Both the position numbers and the translations under genes were made by a program. Below, piece by piece: positions 1 through 7,836 of a DNA stretch of 64,000 bases (position 1 is the stretch's first letter; every line of letters begins with the position of its first letter). The notes beneath the pieces are model-generated. The model was given only the letters and a program-made list of their open reading frames with translations. It was not told where the DNA came from and ran no database searches. Source of the stretch: Streptomyces sp. NBS 14/10 (GTDB lineage: Bacteria > Actinomycetota > Actinomycetes > Streptomycetales > Streptomycetaceae); the NCBI RefSeq assembly GCF_002224125.1, contig NZ_NCSM01000055.1, positions 364 through 64,363 on the forward strand, written 5' to 3'.

Positions 1-91
1 CACCGTCCACACCCCCGACCTCGACGACGTCTTCTTCGCCCTCACCGACAGCGCCGACGTCCCCAACCAGCCCAAGGAGAACGCCCGATGA
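1..91 (+). CDS. ABC transporter ATP-binding protein, 3' end only (DrrA-like)
   Basis: Only the last 29 codons are inside the window, read in frame 2 and ending at TGA 89-91. The tail has the Leu-Asp-Asp-Val-Phe-Phe-Ala-Leu-Thr pattern that ends many DrrA/NodI-type ATPases, which power ABC-2 drug or lipid exporters. Its stop overlaps the ATG of the next gene (ATGA), so the two are translationally coupled and form one exporter: ATPase first, permease second. The nucleotide-binding motifs lie off the window. The assignment rests on this short tail and on the neighbour. Confidence 0.75.
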   Translation, partial: TVHTPDLDDVFFALTDSADVPNQPKENAR

Positions 92-873
92 GCCCCCTCG
101 CCCTCACCGTCCGCGACTCCACCATCATGCTGCGCCGCAACCTCCTGCACGCCCGCCGCTACCCCTCCCTGACCCTGAACCTGCTGCTCACCCCGATCAT
201 GCTGCTCCTGCTGTTCGTCTACATCTTCGGCGACACCATGAGCGCAGGCATCGGCGGCGGCGATCGCTCCGACTACATCGCCTACCTCGTCCCCGGCCTG
301 CTGCTGATGACCATCGGCAGCACCACCATCGGCACCGCCGTCTCCGTCTCCAACGACATGACCGAAGGCATCATCGCCCGCTTCCGCACCATGGCCATCC
401 ACCGCGGCTCCATCCTCATCGGACACGTCATCGGAAGCGTCCTCCAGGCGATCATCAGCGTCATCCTCGTCGGCGCCGTCGGCGTGGCCATCGGCTTCCG
501 CTCCACCGACGCCACCGCCCTGGAATGGATCGCCGCCTTCGGACTCCTCGCGCTCTTCGCCCTGGCACTCACCTGGATCGCCGTCGGAATGGGCATGGTC
601 AGCCCCAGCGCCGAAGCAGCCAGCAACAACGCCATGCCGCTGATCTTCCTCCCGCTCATCTCCAGCACCTTCGTCCCCGTCGACGCCATGCCCGGCTGGT
701 TCCAGCCGATCGCCGAATACCAGCCCTTCACACCCACCATCGAAACCATCCGCGGACTGCTCCTCGGCACCGACATCGGCAACAACTGGTGGATCAGCAT
801 CGCCTGGTGCCTGGGCCTGACAGCCCTCGGCTACCGCTGGTCCAAGGCGGTGTTCAACCGCGACCCGAAGTAA
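88..873 (+). CDS. ABC-2 type transporter permease (DrrB-like)
   Basis: A 261-residue integral membrane protein, the usual size of the ABC-2 permease family that exports drugs, lipids or polysaccharides. A charged N-terminus (RRNLLHARRYPSL) precedes the first membrane segment (about residues 30-46). Further hydrophobic stretches lie near residues 62-85, 105-135, 145-170, 180-200 and 232-250, consistent with six helices. The C-terminal half has the family-typical FVPVDAMPGWFQPIAEYQPFTP region, a periplasmic loop before the last helix. It follows the upstream ATPase with an ATGA overlap, so the pair should make a half-size exporter. The substrate cannot be read from the sequence; resistance or secondary metabolite export is an inference. 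Confidence 0.9.
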   Translation: MSPLALTVRDSTIMLRRNLLHARRYPSLTLNLLLTPIMLLLLFVYIFGDTMSAGIGGGDRSDYIAYLVPGLLLMTIGSTTIGTAVSVSNDMTEGIIARFRTMAIHRGSILIGHVIGSVLQAIISVILVGAVGVAIGFRSTDATALEWIAAFGLLALFALALTWIAVGMGMVSPSAEAASNNAMPLIFLPLISSTFVPVDAMPGWFQPIAEYQPFTPTIETIRGLLLGTDIGNNWWISIAWCLGLTALGYRWSKAVFNRDPK

Positions 874-946
874 CCACCCGAACCACATCCCGCCAGCAGG
901 GCGGCGTACCCCGACACCACGTCGGCGTACGCCGCCTCGTCGGCGT

Positions 947-1375
947 TCAGGATGAAACGGCCCCGGCCGGCGGCTCGTCCACGAGCGCGAAGGCCTCGAC
1001 CTCCAGCACCAGTTCGGGACGGAACAACGCCGCGACCTGGACGGCCGAGCTGGCGGGCGGGTGCGTCATGTCCACGTACTCGTCGCGTACGGACCGGACC
1101 GCGGGCAGGTGGGCCATGTCGGTGACGAAGTAGGTGAGCTTGATGACGTCGTCGAAGGTCGCGCCCGCCGCCGCCAGGCAGCGGCGCAGATTCTCGAAGA
1201 CCTGCCGGGCCTGCGCGGCGGGATCGCCCGCGCCGACGAGCTCGCCCTGCGCGTCGAGCGCGATCTGTCCGGACACCGCGACCATACGGCCGGAGCCCAT
1301 GACGACGTTGGTGTAGCCCGTCCCCGGAGCGACGCCCTCCGGGGCCGGTATGTGCGTGAGCCGCTTCTTCTTCAT
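947..1375 (-). CDS. RidA family (YjgF/YER057c/UK114) protein
   Basis: A 142-residue protein of the RidA family. Members hydrolyse reactive enamine/imine intermediates released by PLP enzymes, or act in related deamination steps. Family features seen: the AVSGQIALDAQGELVGAGD stretch (core strand and helix), QARQVFENLRRCLAAAGATFDDVIKLTYFVTDMA, and the C-terminal HPPASSAVQVAALFRPELVLEVEAFAL segment. The canonical C-terminal Arg that binds the carboxylate is replaced in context (VQVAALFRPE), so it may be a Rid subfamily rather than archetypal RidA. The ATG at 1375 was chosen over an upstream in-frame start because the protein then begins at MKKKRLTH, with GAGGTGAGG upstream. It lies 10 bp after the gene at 1386-1778, so they are probably co-transcribed. 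Confidence 0.85.
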   Translation of the reverse strand: MKKKRLTHIPAPEGVAPGTGYTNVVMGSGRMVAVSGQIALDAQGELVGAGDPAAQARQVFENLRRCLAAAGATFDDVIKLTYFVTDMAHLPAVRSVRDEYVDMTHPPASSAVQVAALFRPELVLEVEAFALVDEPPAGAVSS

Positions 1376-1385
1376 GGCGGCATCC

Positions 1386-1778
1386 TCACCTCTGAAAGCC
1401 CGCCCCACCATCACTTTTCGTGCGGCAGGCGCGCAGCGCCTCGGGGAAGAGGGTCCAGCCGTCGACCTCCTGTCCCGACTTCGCGCCGGGCTGCCAGCCC
1501 TGGGCGAGGGCCGCGTCGAGGAAGGCGCGGGCCACGCCCGGCTCGTGGAGGTTCAGCCAGCCGCGGTCGCGGTCGCCGATCGTGCTCGTGGGGCCGATGG
1601 CCGGGGGCTGGTAGAAGGTGAGCAGCAGGCGGCCGCTGCTGCCGTCCAGGCGGAGGGACAAGGTCTCCAGGCAGGCCGTGACGTCCGGCTGCTTGCCGCC
1701 CTTGTGGACGTGGCCCACCGACCACAGATAGGTGTGGTCGCCGACGACGAGCCGACGGGTGCTGCGGGAACGGGCCAT
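1386..1778 (-). CDS. Hypothetical protein, 130 aa, upstream of the RidA gene
   Basis: I do not recognise a named family. The protein is soluble and about 130 residues, beginning MARSRSTRRLVVGDHTYLW. It contains paired beta-strand-like segments (LETLSLRLDGSSGRLLLTFYQPP) and a C-terminal part with a conserved-looking helix (EPGVARAFLDAALAQGW) ending WTLFPEALRACR. Similar short proteins are common in Streptomyces as uncharacterised genes. Codon use is typical of the window, with strong third-position GC in this frame, which supports real coding. The ATG at 1778 is preferred to an in-frame GTG at 1787; neither has a strong ribosome-binding site. It ends 10 bp before the RidA gene and is probably its operon partner. 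Confidence 0.7.
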   Translation of the reverse strand: MARSRSTRRLVVGDHTYLWSVGHVHKGGKQPDVTACLETLSLRLDGSSGRLLLTFYQPPAIGPTSTIGDRDRGWLNLHEPGVARAFLDAALAQGWQPGAKSGQEVDGWTLFPEALRACRTKSDGGAGFQR

Positions 1779-1813
1779 GGACCCCACGCTACTCGGCCCG
1801 CCCGCTCAGGTCC

Positions 1814-2598
1814 TCAGGCTTTCGCGCCGTCCCGTCGATGGACCTGGAACGCCGCGAAGCTCTGGGCGACGGGCATCAGCTCGATGGTGTTGATGTTGAC
1901 GTGCGCCGGCTGCGAGGTCGCCCAGTGCACGGACTCGGCGATGTCGTCGGCACCGAGTGGCCGCATACCGGCGTAGACGGCGTCGGCCTTTCCCCGGTCG
2001 CCCTGGAACCGCACGGTGGAGAACTCGGTTCCGCCGCACATCCCGGGTTCGACACAGGTGACGCGAACGCCGCTGCCGTGCAGGTCGCTGCGGAGATTGA
2101 GGCTGAACTGGTGGACGAACGCCTTGGTGGCGCCGTAGACGTTGCCGCCCGGGTAGGGGTAGGTCCCGGCGACCGAGCCGAGGTTGATCACATGGCCCCG
2201 GCCGCGTGCGACCATGCCCGGCAGGGCTGCTCGGGTGCGGTGGAGCAGCCCTTTGCAGTTGGTGTCGAGCATCTGCTGCCAGTCGTCGAGGTCGGCCTCA
2301 TGGGCCGGTTCGAGACCTTTGGCGAGGCCGGCGTTGTTGACCAGGATGTCGATGTCCGCGAATCCCCCGGCAGGGCGCGGATCGCGCGCTCGACCGCTTG
2401 CCGGTCGCGCACATCGAGTTCAAGGGGCAGGACATGGGAGCCGAGCTCCGCGGCGAGTTCCCCGAGTCGGTCGGCCCGGCGGGCGGAGGCGGTGACACGG
2501 GCACCGTCCGCCGCGAACCGCCGTACGATCGCGGCGCCGAAACCGCTGCTGGCGCCCGTGACCCAGACCGTGGTCGGTGGTGTGGTCATGAGTGTCAC
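1814..2598 (-). pseudogene. SDR family oxidoreductase, interrupted by a one-base frameshift
   Basis: Two overlapping reading frames together encode one short-chain dehydrogenase/reductase of about 260 residues. The first part (2598 to about 2365) has the Rossmann motif TGASSGFG and ends in ...IRALPG. The second part starts mid-protein and continues with LVNNAG-like sequence, LDTNCKGLLHRTRAALPGM, INLGSVAGTYPYPGG and the catalytic YGATK (Tyr-x3-Lys). Adding one base in the run of five C at 2364-2368 joins them as ALPGGFADIDILVNNAG, exactly as expected for an SDR. It is therefore a recent inactivating indel or a sequencing error in a homopolymer. The GTG at 2598 overlaps the stop of the upstream hydrolase remnant (GTGA), so the two were once an operon. 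Substrate unknown. Confidence 0.85.
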
Positions 2599-2760
2599 CG
2601 TGCCGAGGTGGCAGTGGCGGCGGTTGTGGCGGGCAGCGCGTCGAGGAAGCGTCCTAGCGCCGCGTTGAACTCGGCCGCACGCTCCAGGTTCGGCATATGC
2701 GCCGCCCCGTCGATGATCGCCAGGGTGGATGCGGGGACGCGTTCATGGATGAGGCCGCTT
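2595..2760 (-). pseudogene. 3' remnant of an alpha/beta hydrolase gene
   Basis: Reading the minus strand from 2760, an open frame encodes SGLIHERVPASTLAIIDGAA, then HMPNLERAAEFNAALGRFLD and a short Ala/Thr tail to a TGA at 2597-2595. This is the characteristic C-terminal end of an alpha/beta hydrolase: strand, then Gly-Ala-Ala-His with the catalytic His, then the ERP/AEF-NxxLxxFL helix. No start codon or nucleophile elbow is present, because the sequence changes at about 2760 to an unrelated plus-strand gene. The remnant's stop overlaps the SDR start. It marks one side of a deletion or rearrangement joint. Confidence 0.8.
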
Positions 2761-2761
2761 C

Positions 2762-3994
2762 GCGCGCCAGCGCGGTATCGCGGCCTCCACCGCCGCGCGG
2801 GTCTACCAGGATCTGATCCGGCGCGGCCTGGCGGTCGGGGAAGTCGGCCGGGGCACCTTCGTACGCGCGGGCGAGCCCGCCACCGAGCCCGCGCTGGCCG
2901 AACCCGGCGGGGCCCGGGTCGATCTGGAGCTCAACTTCGCCGTCCTGCCGGACCACCCGGGCCTCCTCGCACAGGGTCTGGAACGCCTGCTGCGCCCCGA
3001 CCAACTGGCCGCCTCCCTGCGGCCGATGACGGCGGCCGGCAGCCCGAGCGCCCGCCGGGCGGCCGCGTCGCTGCTGAGCCGCACCGGCTGGGAACCGGAG
3101 CCGCGGCAGCTGCTCTTCGCCGGAAACGGCAGACAGGCGATCGCCGCCGCCATCGCCGCCCTCGTACCGCCCGGTGAGCGCCTCGGTGTCGAGACGCTCA
3201 CCTACCCGCTGGTCAAGGGCATCGCGGCACGTCTCGGCGTCACGCTGGTCCCGCTGGCGATGGACGACGCCGGGCTGCTCCCGGCCGCGCTCGCCGCCGC
3301 ACCCCCGCTGCGCGCGGTCTATCTGCAGCCGACGTTGCACAACCCGCTGGGCATCACCTTGCCCGACGAACGGCGCACCGAACTCGCGGCGATACTGGAC
3401 CAGCGGGACATGTACGCGATCGAGGACGGCATCTACGGCTTCCTGCGCCCCGATCAGCCACCCCTGGCCGCGCTCGCGCCCGAACGCGCCATCATGGTCG
3501 ACAGCCTGTCCAAGCGGCTGGCCCCGGGGCTGACACTGGGTTTCCTGGTGGCGCCCGCGCAGCTCACGGCCAGGGTCGCCACCGCCCTCCGCTCGGGCAC
3601 ATGGATGGCATCCCGCTTCGCACTCGACGCGGCGACGCAGTGGATGTCCGACGGCACCGCCGCCGAGATCGAGCGGACCAAGCGCCATGACGCGGCCGTT
3701 CGGCAGCGGATCGCCGCCGAACAGCTGGCCGGATTCAGTGTGCGCGCCGATCCATGCGCCTATCACTGCTGGTGGGAACTGCCCGAGCCCTGGCGGGCCG
3801 AGACCTTCGTGGCCGCCGCCGCCCGGCGGGGCATCTCGGTCACGCCGGCCGGGGCGTTCGCCGTCGGGCCGGGCCACGCGCCCAACGCCGTACGGCTCGC
3901 GCTCTCCTCACCGCCCACGGACACCCTCTCCCAGGCGCTCGGCGTGCTGGGGGAGTTGGCGAACGGCACCCCCGACGACGCGGGCCCGGACTGA
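2762..3994 (+). pseudogene. MocR-type GntR/aminotransferase regulator, 5'-truncated
   Basis: The frame encodes the end of a GntR winged helix (RQRGIAASTAARVYQDLIRR, then GEVGRGTFVR) followed by a full fold-type I aminotransferase domain: the FAGNGRQAIAAAI region, YLQPTLHNPLG, the Asp in AIEDGIYGF, the PLP lysine in DSLSKRLAPGL, and the C-terminal WWELPEPW/GISVTPAGAFAV region. MocR proteins bind DNA with the N-terminal domain and sense PLP or amino acids with the C-terminal one. Here the first roughly 35-40 residues, including helix 1 of the DNA-binding domain, are missing: an in-frame stop lies at 2750-2752 and no start codon exists before the ATG at 3026, which would delete the whole HTH. 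I therefore read it as a broken gene. An expressed aminotransferase-only fragment cannot be excluded. Confidence 0.8.
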
Positions 3995-4027
3995 CACGGG
4001 CCCCGACTGACGCGGGCCCCGACTGAC
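3980..4027 (+). repeat. Three tandem 16-bp repeats across the MocR stop codon
   Basis: Units at 3980-3995, 3996-4011 and 4012-4027 share the pattern gcgggccccgactgac with one or two differences. The TGA of the MocR-like frame lies in the first unit. This is one member of a set of 3'-end-associated repeats in the window. Confidence 0.85.
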
Positions 4028-4046
4028 GCCGGTTGAGAGTGACACC

Positions 4047-4074
4047 GGCCCTGGACCGGACCGGGGCCAGGGCC
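4047..4074. terminator. Possible bidirectional hairpin between convergent genes
   Basis: Perfect 8-bp arms ggccctgg (4047-4054) and ccagggcc (4067-4074) enclose a 12-nt loop, between the plus-strand MocR-like frame and the minus-strand hydrolase. There is no T-run, which is common for Streptomyces terminators. Confidence 0.5.
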
Positions 4075-4086
4075 ACCCGGCAGACG

Positions 4087-4965
4087 TCACCCGGCCGTAT
4101 GCGCGAGGATGGCGGCGGCCAGCTCCTCGTGCACCTCCGGCGGCAGCGTGTGGCCCATGCCCGCCACGATCATCAGCCGTGCCCCCGGGATCCGTTCGGC
4201 GATGATCGCGCTGTGGCCCGGTTTGGCCGGCTCATGGCTGCCCTCGATGACCAGTGTGGGCGCCTTCACCTGGTGCAACACGTCCACCGGCTCGAATTCC
4301 GGCTTGGCCATCGCGGCCAGCCGGTGGTTGGCCACCGCCGACAGGTCGCGGGCCCGGTCGTAGATCCGTTCCTGCAGCCGACGTGCCGCGTCCTCGTCGA
4401 ACGGCAGCCCGGTGCCGTGCAGCACGCGCTGCTCGGCGATCATGCCGTCGATCCGGGCGCGCCGGTCCTCCGGCGGCGGGGCGGCGATCAGCGCGCGGTA
4501 GAAGGCCGTGAACTCCGGCGCCGGTTCGGGCAGGCTTCCCTCGGGCTGCGGCTGCCCCATCAGGGCCCGTACGATCACCTGGCCCTCGCCGCCGCCGAGC
4601 GGCGAGGAGCCGATGACGGTCAGCGAGCGCACCCGCTCCGGCCGCTCCACCGCGACGAACTGGCCGAGCAGCCCGCCCGCCGAGTGGCAGACCAGATGGG
4701 CGCTCTCCAGACCGTGGGCGTCCATTACGCGGTACACGTCATTCTTGATGTCGTCCCAGGTGTACGGCTCCGCCGCGAAGTCGACGGTGTCCGACATACC
4801 GGTGTCACGGTGGTCGTACCGGATCACCCGACGGCCTCCGGCGGCAAGGCGGCCGACGAACTCGTCCGGCCACAGGACGCCCTGCGACATCGACCCCATG
4901 ATCAGCAGGATCGGCGCATCCGTGGCGGCGCCGAACTCTTCACTCCAGATGTTTATTTCTCGCAT
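4087..4965 (-). CDS. Alpha/beta fold hydrolase
   Basis: A 292-residue single-domain alpha/beta hydrolase of the size typical for esterases, epoxide hydrolase-like and aclacinomycin methylesterase-like enzymes. Visible features: oxyanion-hole region LLIMGSMSQGVLWP (residues 20-33), the DHRDTGMSD strand (51-59), nucleophile elbow CHSAGG with Ser96 (Cys replaces the usual first Gly), an acid in the VIEGSHEPAKPG region, and the catalytic His in GMGHTLPPE near residue 273. It starts 3 bp after the stop of the large LuxR-type regulator and is read in the same direction, so it is probably that regulator's co-transcribed partner. The true substrate is unknown. Confidence 0.9.
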   Translation of the reverse strand: MREINIWSEEFGAATDAPILLIMGSMSQGVLWPDEFVGRLAAGGRRVIRYDHRDTGMSDTVDFAAEPYTWDDIKNDVYRVMDAHGLESAHLVCHSAGGLLGQFVAVERPERVRSLTVIGSSPLGGGEGQVIVRALMGQPQPEGSLPEPAPEFTAFYRALIAAPPPEDRRARIDGMIAEQRVLHGTGLPFDEDAARRLQERIYDRARDLSAVANHRLAAMAKPEFEPVDVLHQVKAPTLVIEGSHEPAKPGHSAIIAERIPGARLMIVAGMGHTLPPEVHEELAAAILAHTAG

Positions 4966-4968
4966 GCC

Positions 4969-7707
4969 TCAGAGCATGTCCGCTTCCGCCACGGGCGCCT
5001 TCTGTAGAACTACTAGTCGCGCCAGCTCCGTACGGGAGCCGATGCCCAGCTTCGGATAGATCTTGTACAGGTGGTACTCGACGGTGCGCGGGCTCAGGAA
5101 GAGCTGGGCGGCGATCTGCTTGCTCGACAACCCGTCGGCGACCAGTCCGGCGATGCGCAGCTCCTGCGGGGTCAGCGCGTCGAGAACGGCGGCGGGCGGG
5201 GCCTGTCCGCTCTCGCCCGCCGCCCGCAGCTCACCCTGCGCGCGCCTCGCCCACGGCCGCGCGCCCGCCCGCTCGAACGTCTCCCACGCCGTCCGCAGCG
5301 GCGCCCGCGCCTCGCCCGGCCGCTGCGCGCGGCGCAGCCGCTCACCCAGCAACAGGGCCGTCCTGGCCGCCTCGAACGGGTTGGTGTGCAGCCGCAGCGC
5401 CTCGCCGAACGCCTCCTCGGACGCTGCCTCGGACGACGCCTCGGACGACGCGACCAAGCCCCGGCAGCGGGCCAGCAGGGCGTGCGACTCCGGCGTGGCG
5501 GCGTGCGCCGACCACCGCTCGTACGCCTCCAGCGCCGCCCGCGCGGCCGCGTCTTCGCCCGCGCCCACGGCGGCCTCGACGCGATCCGGCGCCATCCGCC
5601 ACACCACGGTGGGATGCCCGGCGCCCGGTCCCGCCGCGGCGATGGCCGTGAAACGATCGTGCGCCGCCGCGTGGCGTCCCAGGCACAGGTCGAGCATCGC
5701 CGACGCGTAGCCGGCGACCCCCGCCCGCAGGCCCACCCGATGCGGTACGGCGATGGCCAGCGCCTCACGGGCCTGCCGTGCGCAGTCCTCCTCATCGCCG
5801 CGCAGGGCCGCCAGCACCGCCAGGTTGGCCAGGTGCGCGGCCATCGTGTTCCGGTATCCGGCCTCGCGGGCCAGTTCCAGGCCCTCCTCGGAGACGGCCC
5901 GGCTGTTCGCCAGCCGCCCGGCGATGCGCTCGGCCGTCGCCACGAACTCCAGCACGACCGGCAGTTGCCCGGTCATCCCCGACACCCTGGCCACCCGCCC
6001 GGCCCGGTCGACCATCTCGGTCGCCACGTCCGACTCGCCCAGCCAGCTGGCCGCGGCCGTCGCCCACAGGTACTCCGACGCATGCCTCAGCTCGCCGACC
6101 CGCGCCAGCGCCCGCCGCAGCAGACCAGGACCGGCCTCGTCGCCGTCCAGCACCAGGCCGATCCCGGCCACCGTGTCCCGCAGAAACCCCTCGGGGTGCG
6201 CCGCCGCCCTCCGCCCGAGCTCGACGAGGGCCGCCGTGTCGCCGACATACGAGGCCGCCTCCGCCGCATCGGCCAGCATGTCGAGGCTGTCGCCCGCCGC
6301 CAGGATCCGTACGGCCTCGGCGGCGTTGCCGGAGTTCAGCTCGAACCGGCCGCGGAGCTGGGCGATCCGCATCGCCAGGTCGGCGTCCCCGCCGGCCTGG
6401 TCGCGGGCCTCGGCCAGGTCGCGGGCCTCGGCCAGCAGCGACTCCGCCTGCCCCGGGCGGCCGCCGAGCCAGGCCGCGACGGCGGCGTCCTTCAGCCGGG
6501 CGGCACGGGCGCGCGGCTCGGGAGTCAGCTCGGCGGCCCTGGCCAGGGCGGTGGCGGCGGCGCCGTAGCCCCCGCGGTCCCGCGCCCGCTCCGCGGCGGC
6601 CACCAGCTCGGCGGCGACCCGCTCGTCCTGGCCCATGGCGGCTCCGGCCAGGTGCCAGGCGCGGCTGTCCCCCTCGGTCAGCTCCGCGAGCACGGCATGC
6701 ACCCGGCGGACGTCGGCGGGGGTGGCCGCCTCATGCACCGCCGACCTGACGAGTGGATGGCGAAAGTGCACGCGCGTGCCCGAAAGCCCGGCCAGCCCCG
6801 ACTCTTCCAGCTCTGCCAGCGCCATCCGCCCGGGCCCCGCCCCAGCCCCCGCGCCTGCCCCCGTCCGGTCGGTGATCAGGTGGTCGGTGGCGCGCAGCAC
6901 CAGGCCGAGGTCGGCCGCCACGGCGGCGACCAGGGCGAGCAGCCGGGCGGCGGCGGACAACGCCGCCACCTGCTCGCCGAAGAGCCGGGCGCCGCCGGGC
7001 AGCGGATCGGGCAGCGGTTCGCGGCCGGCGAGCTGCGCGGGCGTCAGGCGGGCGGCGATCTCGCCCAGGGCGAGCGGGTTCGCGCGGGTCAGCGTGACGA
7101 TTTCCTGGGCCACTCCGGGCGGCACACCGTGGCGGGACTCCAGCATCTCGACCGCCACGGCCCCGGGCAGGCCGGGCACGTCCACCGTCAGCGGTACCCC
7201 CTTGACCGGAGCGTCCCCGCGTACGGCGAACAGCATCGCGATCCGTTCCGTCCCCAGCCGCCTGGCGGCGAACAGCAGCGCGTCGGCGGATGCCGGGTCG
7301 ACCCACTGGAAGTCGTCGACCACGCAGATCAGCCCGTCCGGCGCGGCGGCCTCGGCGAGCAGCGAGAGCACGCCGGCGCCCAGCAGGTACCGATCGCCGT
7401 CACCGCCCGCGGCAAGCCCCAGCGCCGCGCGCACGGCGTCGCACTGCGGTTCAGGCAGCGCGTCGAGCGAGCCGGTCACCGGCCGCAGCACCTGGTGCAG
7501 CGCCGCGAACGCCAGGTCGGACTCGGGCTCGACGCCGGTGGTCCGCAGCACGCGCATCGAACCGCCTCGCGCGGTCGCCGCGTCGAGCAGGGCGGTCTTG
7601 CCCGCGCCCGCCTCGCCCCGCAACACCGCCGCACCGCCGGAGCCGTCGCGAGCCCGCGCGATCACCTCGTCGAGCGCGCCGATTTCCGCCGATCTGCCGT
7701 AGAGCAC
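4969..7707 (-). CDS. LuxR-family regulator with N-terminal AAA ATPase (LAL family)
   Basis: A protein of about 912 residues with LAL architecture. The start LYGRSAEIGALDEVI leads to a Walker A motif GEAGAGKT near residue 25 and a Walker B-like LICVVDDFQWVD near residue 130. A long helical repeat region rich in Ala, Arg and Glu (TPR-like) fills the middle. A C-terminal LuxR helix-turn-helix reads LTPQELRIAGLVADGLSSKQ followed by IAAQLFLSPRTVEYHLYKIY. LAL proteins are ATP-dependent transcriptional activators, often of secondary metabolism or sugar use. The GTG at 7707 was chosen because family members begin just before LYGR; the frame stays open far upstream as antisense to the DUF2993 gene, and that extension is rejected. 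It is divergent from the DUF2993 gene and coupled to the hydrolase downstream. Confidence 0.9.
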   Translation of the reverse strand: MLYGRSAEIGALDEVIARARDGSGGAAVLRGEAGAGKTALLDAATARGGSMRVLRTTGVEPESDLAFAALHQVLRPVTGSLDALPEPQCDAVRAALGLAAGGDGDRYLLGAGVLSLLAEAAAPDGLICVVDDFQWVDPASADALLFAARRLGTERIAMLFAVRGDAPVKGVPLTVDVPGLPGAVAVEMLESRHGVPPGVAQEIVTLTRANPLALGEIAARLTPAQLAGREPLPDPLPGGARLFGEQVAALSAAARLLALVAAVAADLGLVLRATDHLITDRTGAGAGAGAGPGRMALAELEESGLAGLSGTRVHFRHPLVRSAVHEAATPADVRRVHAVLAELTEGDSRAWHLAGAAMGQDERVAAELVAAAERARDRGGYGAAATALARAAELTPEPRARAARLKDAAVAAWLGGRPGQAESLLAEARDLAEARDQAGGDADLAMRIAQLRGRFELNSGNAAEAVRILAAGDSLDMLADAAEAASYVGDTAALVELGRRAAAHPEGFLRDTVAGIGLVLDGDEAGPGLLRRALARVGELRHASEYLWATAAASWLGESDVATEMVDRAGRVARVSGMTGQLPVVLEFVATAERIAGRLANSRAVSEEGLELAREAGYRNTMAAHLANLAVLAALRGDEEDCARQAREALAIAVPHRVGLRAGVAGYASAMLDLCLGRHAAAHDRFTAIAAAGPGAGHPTVVWRMAPDRVEAAVGAGEDAAARAALEAYERWSAHAATPESHALLARCRGLVASSEASSEAASEEAFGEALRLHTNPFEAARTALLLGERLRRAQRPGEARAPLRTAWETFERAGARPWARRAQGELRAAGESGQAPPAAVLDALTPQELRIAGLVADGLSSKQIAAQLFLSPRTVEYHLYKIYPKLGIGSRTELARLVVLQKAPVAEADML

Positions 7708-7836
7708 GAAGCCCACTCTAGGAGCCCTGCCGAAGAGCCCTGCCAGGCGGCGCACGCCGACGTCGCGCCGTGCTGTTCGCCACGAACCTCCGTCAGCGCT
7801 TGCGTCCGGACCGGGCGGGCGTGTTGGGATGGAGTG

